Shown: piece after piece, positions 7,026 through 9,389 of the stretch | Position numbering within the stretch: the stretch's first letter is position 1 | How the letters are laid out: every line of letters starts with the position of its first letter | NCBI GenBank assembly: GCA_022566355.1 | Contig: JADFJB010000153.1 | Coordinates: 1 to 9,389 of the forward strand | Reading direction: 5' to 3' | Source of the DNA: a candidate division KSB1 bacterium | Lineage (GTDB): Bacteria > Zhuqueibacterota > JdFR-76 > DREG01 | Length of the DNA stretch: 9,389 nt | The notes under the pieces: generated by a model | What the model saw: only the letters and a program-made list of their open reading frames with translations | Database searches by the model: none | What the model was told of the DNA's origin: nothing | Made by a program: the position numbers and the translations under genes

Positions 7026-7457
7026 TTGAATGCAAAATTTACTAACTTATGGAGTGCATCAACAGTGTTGATGCGTAAGAACAAAGATATGTTTCTATCC
7101 GTCATCGCAGCAAGGTGAATTCTAGTCGCTATCGGCATAGTATTTTTCGTTAGCGGGCTAATAGTAACCAGCATGAATTTGGCGAAAGTGATCCCCGCCA
7201 GCTACAATTGGCAAGGGCCTGTTTTCCTAATATTAGGCGTTGCAGGTATTGCAACCGCGTATTTCGGTCTGAGGCCAGTGCGACCCTGGGCGTTAATCGT
7301 ACTTGCGTTGGTTTACATTCCGTGGACGGTAATTGGCTTTATCGGTGATATTGGTCAAGGTTTTTGGCCCTTGGTAATTGGAGAAGCGGCTGGACTGGTC
7401 CTGGGATTGTTGGCATTCACCGTCTTATGGAAACAGATATTGCAGAGAGAAAAATAA
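7026..7457 (+). pseudogene. Four-helix membrane protein gene with in-frame TGA
   Basis: One frame runs from TTG 7026 (or ATG 7071) to the TAA at 7455-7457 and is interrupted by a single TGA at 7116-7118. Before it the frame reads MRKNKDMFLSVIAAR; after it ILVAIGIVFFVSGLIVTS, which is clearly the rest of a first transmembrane helix. Three more helices follow: GPVFLILGVAGIATAYFGL, WALIVLALVYIPWTVIGFI and FWPLVIGEAAGLVLGLLAF, then a basic end. AGGAGG (7011-7016), 9 nt before TTG 7026, supports that start. The downstream ATG 7173 would give a 94-residue three-helix product lacking the first helix, so a shortened protein may still be made. TGA is a normal stop for prfA, the mutase and rnr here, so recoding is unlikely. 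Either a nonsense mutation or a sequencing error explains it. I do not recognise the family. Confidence 0.65.
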
Positions 7458-7487
7458 TGCATAAAAAGACAAAGTTGATTCTATAAA

Positions 7488-7565
7488 AATTTAAAATCCA
7501 GGGCGAAATTTTTGTTAGTTTTTTGTGCATCATAACGCTATATTTCATCATCACAAAATGTATGA
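7488..7565. repeat. Direct repeat, copy A (78 bp)
   Basis: This 78-bp segment matches copy B (8222-8299) at 64 of 78 positions without gaps, in the same orientation. It includes the shared block AGGGCGAAATT and a TATATT -10-like box. It lies between the membrane-protein gene and the DUF4160 gene, so the two copies bracket the DUF4160/DUF2442 pair. ATCATA (7529-7534) and TATGAT (7561-7566) form an inverted repeat around the -10-like box. Confidence 0.75.
7516..7544 (+). promoter_or_regulatory. Possible promoter of the DUF4160/DUF2442 module
   Basis: TAGTTT (7516-7521), a 17-nt spacer and TATATT (7539-7544). The same arrangement with a better -35 box recurs in repeat copy B. A 6-bp inverted repeat (7529-7534 with 7561-7566) spans the -10-like box and could be an operator, as expected for an autoregulated toxin-antitoxin-like unit. 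No experimental or comparative support is available here. Confidence 0.33.
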
Positions 7566-7628
7566 TCATATTAGGAAATATCAGCAGGGCCAAATTATTT
7601 TAGATTTAACAATTGATTGGATTCGTAT

Positions 7629-7884
7629 ATGCCAGTAATTGCAAGATTTTATGGAATAGTTATTAAGACGTATTTCAGTCAAAGTGAACATGGTAATCCA
7701 CACTTTCATGCGATTTATGGTGAATATAATGGTGTTTTTAATATTGAAACTCTCGAAATAATTGAGAGTGACTTGCCAATGCGTGCACAACGGTAAGTAA
7801 AAGAGTGAGGCATCGCTTTATAAAAGTGATTTATTGAAGATTTGGAACGAACAAAATTTTAAGAAACTCCCTGGATTGGAGTAA
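7629..7884 (+). pseudogene. DUF4160 protein gene, inactivated
   Basis: The frame from ATG 7629 reads a typical DUF4160 N-terminus: MPVIARFYGIVIKTYF, then SEHGNPHFHAIYGEY, IETLEIIESDLPMRAQR. It stops at TAA 7794-7796 after 55 residues. One base change (TTA to TAA) would restore a Leu there. The following codons read V-K-E, and removing one base within 7806-7810 (TGAGG, expected TGGG) restores the rest: W-A-S, then LYKSDLLKIWNEQNFKKL, then P-G-L-E and stop at 7882-7884. The corrected product has 84 residues, the usual DUF4160 length. So one nonsense change and one 1-bp insertion separate this from an intact gene. DUF4160 genes are often paired with DUF2442, as here, in putative toxin-antitoxin units; biochemical function is not established. 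GGA at 7619-7621 is a weak ribosome site. Confidence 0.88.
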
Positions 7885-7889
7885 TAAAG

Positions 7890-8153
7890 ATGACTAAAAT
7901 CCCCAAGATAAAACATGTCCGAGCAAAAGATAATTTTCATCTTATAGTTAAGTTTGATAATGATTTGGAAAAAGAATATGATTGTCAACAAATTCTACAT
8001 CGCCCTGAATTTAAACCTCTTCTGAATAAAGCTTTTTTTCGTTCAGTGAAGGTTGATAGTGGTGGTTATGGTGTATCATGGAATGATGATATAGATTTAA
8101 GTGAATATGAATTATGGGTAAATGGAAAAAATATTCGAGATAATAGTAATTAG
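7890..8153 (+). CDS. DUF2442 domain protein, intact partner of broken DUF4160
   Basis: An 87-residue protein with the complete DUF2442 pattern: an N-terminal strand region (IKHVRAKDNFHLIVKFDN), EYDCQQIL, PLLNKAFFRSVKVD, and the hallmark GGYGVSWNDDIDLSEYELW near the C-terminus. The ATG lies 5 bp after the stop of the DUF4160 remnant, with GGAG (7878-7881) 8 nt upstream inside the end of that remnant. The two genes were clearly one operon. DUF2442 proteins commonly accompany DUF4160 and are treated as candidate antitoxins or DNA-binding regulators; this is family context, not proof. No stop or frameshift is present, in contrast to its partner. The nonsense codon upstream may reduce its translation if the two were coupled. 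Confidence 0.92.
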   Translation: MTKIPKIKHVRAKDNFHLIVKFDNDLEKEYDCQQILHRPEFKPLLNKAFFRSVKVDSGGYGVSWNDDIDLSEYELWVNGKNIRDNSN

Positions 8154-8221
8154 AAGATAATCGTATATGTTTGAGCCTGTCCAGGGAGATTTAATTATTC
8201 ATGGTGCAACCTTGAACTTTT

Positions 8222-8299
8222 AATTTAAAAATCAGGGCGAAATTGTTGTTTGTTTTTCATGTTTCATATCGGTATATTATATCATTACAAAATATATGA
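8222..8299. repeat. Direct repeat, copy B (78 bp)
   Basis: This is the second copy of the segment at 7488-7565, 734 bp downstream, same orientation, 82% identical without gaps. Its inverted repeat is TTCATA (8263-8268) with TATGAA (8295-8300). The outer base pair differs from copy A (T-A instead of A-T), yet pairing is kept. No intact gene follows it directly. Confidence 0.75.
8250..8278 (+). promoter_or_regulatory. Promoter-like site in repeat copy B
   Basis: TTGTTT (8250-8255), a 17-nt spacer and TATATT (8273-8278) give 4/6 and 5/6 consensus matches. It aligns exactly with the site in copy A. It is followed by the 12-codon frame at 8388 and, 299 bp on, by the glycosyltransferase start. Confidence 0.37.
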
Positions 8300-8576
8300 A
8301 GCAAAACATGGAAATACAAGCATGGTTTTTCATTTTTTAACTTATATCAACTCAACACATAGAATAATTTCCATGCTATAAGGTGATATGATGGAAAATA
8401 AGAAAGCATTTACCATATATGACTAAGTTAGGCTCATAAAAAACAGGGCCAATTGAAATCCAAAAACGAGGAACCGAGAAAAGACTTGCAGTAGTCCGTA
8501 TTAAATCGGAAGCGCATACAATAGAATTCGTATTAATTCGTATTGATATTCAAACTGATATAAAGGATTGTTAATA

Positions 8577-9389
8577 TTGAACATAAGCTATATCTCATCC
8601 TACCCACCAACAAGATGTGGAATAGGCACTTATACAAATTACCTATCCCAAGCTATGCAGAGGATTAATAAAGAATTAAGAATCTCAATTATAGCAGAAA
8701 ATGGCGCAAAAAAAATCAAAGACAAATTGTTTGAAACATCGCCTTGCTTTGATAGGAAAGAGGACTATGTGCAAAAAATAAATGAAGCTGCGGCGAAGTT
8801 TTGTTCTGATTTTGTTCATATTCAACATGAATTCGCTGTTTTCAATCCTGATAAACGATTCTTGAACTTGCTGCAAGAGCTAAAAAAGAAGACTAGGATT
8901 GTATTAACCCTTCATACTGTACACACAAACGAAACTAATGACTGGAATATGGAAGCAATGAGTATTGAGGAATATAACTTCGGAATGAGCCAGCTTGTTG
9001 ATGCGATTATTGTTCATCAGGTGTCTATGAAGGAAGAGCTAGTCAGACAAAATGTGAATGAAAAGCTCATCCATGTGATTCCACATGGTACAGAAATTTT
9101 AGAACAGGCAAATAAAATAGAAGCGATGAGGAAGTTTGAATTACCGGAAAATAGTAGAATTATTCTTTCTTTTGGATTTTTCGGCAAGTTAAAAAGAAAA
9201 GAGTTAATCGTTGAGGCCTTGCCTGAAGTGCTTAAGAAAGTACCAGATGCCTATGTCTTTTTTTCAGGATATGTTAGGGATTGGGTCCAGGAAGATTTTG
9301 AAACCCGAAAGCTCTATGAAGAAAAGGCTGAAAAACTTGGTGTGAGTGATCATGTAATTTTTGCGAAAAGATACATACGCGATGATGAA
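8577..9389 (+). CDS. Glycosyltransferase, GT4/GT-B type (3' end outside window)
   Basis: A frame open for 271 codons to the window edge, so the C-terminus is missing. The N-terminal Rossmann half begins MNISYISSYPPTRCGIGTY, the glycine-rich acceptor-side loop typical of GT4 retaining glycosyltransferases. It continues with HIQHEFAVF (81-89), LTLHTVH (110-116), DAIIVHQ (142-148) and VIPHGTE (167-173), the usual hinge into the donor-binding half. The start of that half is visible as SFGFFGKLKRKELIVEAL (198-215) and DAYVFFSGYVR. The donor-binding E-x7-E motif would lie beyond the edge. It likely transfers a sugar from a nucleotide sugar in the cytosol for surface polysaccharide or glycolipid synthesis; substrate unknown. 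TTG 8577 is chosen because AAAGGA (8562-8567) precedes it by 9 nt and homologues start just before the SYPP loop; TTG 8568 is a poorer option. More genes of a glycan cluster may follow. Confidence 0.9.
   Translation, partial: MNISYISSYPPTRCGIGTYTNYLSQAMQRINKELRISIIAENGAKKIKDKLFETSPCFDRKEDYVQKINEAAAKFCSDFVHIQHEFAVFNPDKRFLNLLQELKKKTRIVLTLHTVHTNETNDWNMEAMSIEEYNFGMSQLVDAIIVHQVSMKEELVRQNVNEKLIHVIPHGTEILEQANKIEAMRKFELPENSRIILSFGFFGKLKRKELIVEALPEVLKKVPDAYVFFSGYVRDWVQEDFETRKLYEEKAEKLGVSDHVIFAKRYIRDDE

Larger units (their letters stand above)
8154..8576. other. 423-bp region without a clear gene: repeat copy B, promoter-like site, short open frames
   Basis: Between DUF2442 and the glycosyltransferase lies repeat copy B (8222-8299), then a 12-codon frame with a good ribosome site (AAGGTGA at 8380-8386; MMENKKAFTIYD, 8388-8426). 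A start-less open stretch follows (8440-8574, 44 codons, containing QKRGTEKRLAVVRIKSEA). Together these could be the decayed relic of a second small module, but no family is recognised. CATGGAAAT (8307-8315) and ATTTCCATG (8367-8375) form a distant 9-bp inverted repeat. A perfect tandem duplication of AATTCGTATT lies at 8525-8544. No terminator or RNA gene is seen. Confidence 0.4.

Noticed and set aside
7056-7074. Hairpin as the rnr terminator
   Set aside because: No run of T follows the stem, and the hairpin lies within the next coding frame.
7116-7118. TGA recoded as an amino acid (selenocysteine or tryptophan)
   Set aside because: prfA, the mutase and rnr end at TGA here, and no downstream selenocysteine-type hairpin was evident; nonsense mutation or sequencing error is simpler.
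7581-7790. 69-residue minus-strand frame near DUF4160
   Set aside because: It is the antisense of the clearly recognisable DUF4160 coding sequence.
7488-8299. Integron cassette or CRISPR interpretation of the direct repeats
   Set aside because: Only two diverged 78-bp copies 734 bp apart, no attC-like paired core sites and no integrase or cas genes in view.
8307-8375. 9-bp inverted repeat as a terminator or transposon end
   Set aside because: The arms are 51 nt apart, there is no T-tract, and the match is short for an AT-rich region.
8685-8876. 63-residue minus-strand frame
   Set aside because: Antisense to the glycosyltransferase frame, which is open for 271 codons and carries GT4 motifs.

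Overview
The window reads as an AT-rich bacterial chromosome segment with every supported gene on the + strand. It mixes conserved housekeeping genes (rpmE, prfA, prmC, a phosphohexomutase, rnr) with small accessory modules in various states of decay. No rRNA, tRNA or CRISPR is visible. The small accessory families and dispersed-repeat style recall uncultivated FCB-type lineages such as KSB1 or Calditrichota. That placement is a recollection-based guess; only 'bacterium, standard code, TGA used as stop' is firm.

Layout. Positions 1-500 hold a possible decayed dispersed repeat, rpmE (TTG start at 193) and a strong intrinsic terminator. prfA (522-1589) has its own extended -10 promoter. A 56-residue gene (1697-1867) sits between prfA and prmC (1920-2801), two genes that are often adjacent. 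Positions 2802-3074 hold an imperfect inverted-repeat element. The phosphohexomutase gene (3075-4460) is followed 6 bp later by an 88-residue gene (4467-4733), which overlaps the 33-codon stump of a second gene (4720-4821). RNase R follows (4874-7021), then a four-helix membrane protein gene broken by an in-frame TGA (7026-7457). A DUF4160/DUF2442 pair comes next: the DUF4160 gene is killed by a nonsense codon and a 1-bp insertion (7629-7884), while DUF2442 is intact (7890-8153). Two 78-bp direct repeats, each with a promoter-like site, flank this pair. The window ends inside a GT4-type glycosyltransferase gene starting at TTG 8577.

How it fits together. rpmE, prfA, prmC and rnr serve translation and RNA turnover: ribosome assembly, termination at UAA/UAG, methylation of the release-factor GGQ loop, and decay of structured RNA. 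The phosphohexomutase and the glycosyltransferase point to surface polysaccharide or sugar-nucleotide metabolism but are not visibly in one operon.

The most interesting pattern is that three separate small two-gene modules appear here with the small partner intact and the larger partner missing, truncated or mutated: 1697-1867 (partner absent), 4467-4821 (partner cut to 33 codons) and 7629-8153 (DUF4160 broken, DUF2442 intact). The last two are visible directly in the sequence; the first depends on remembered family context. The pattern resembles toxin-antitoxin or nucleotidyltransferase-type modules losing their effector while keeping the partner.
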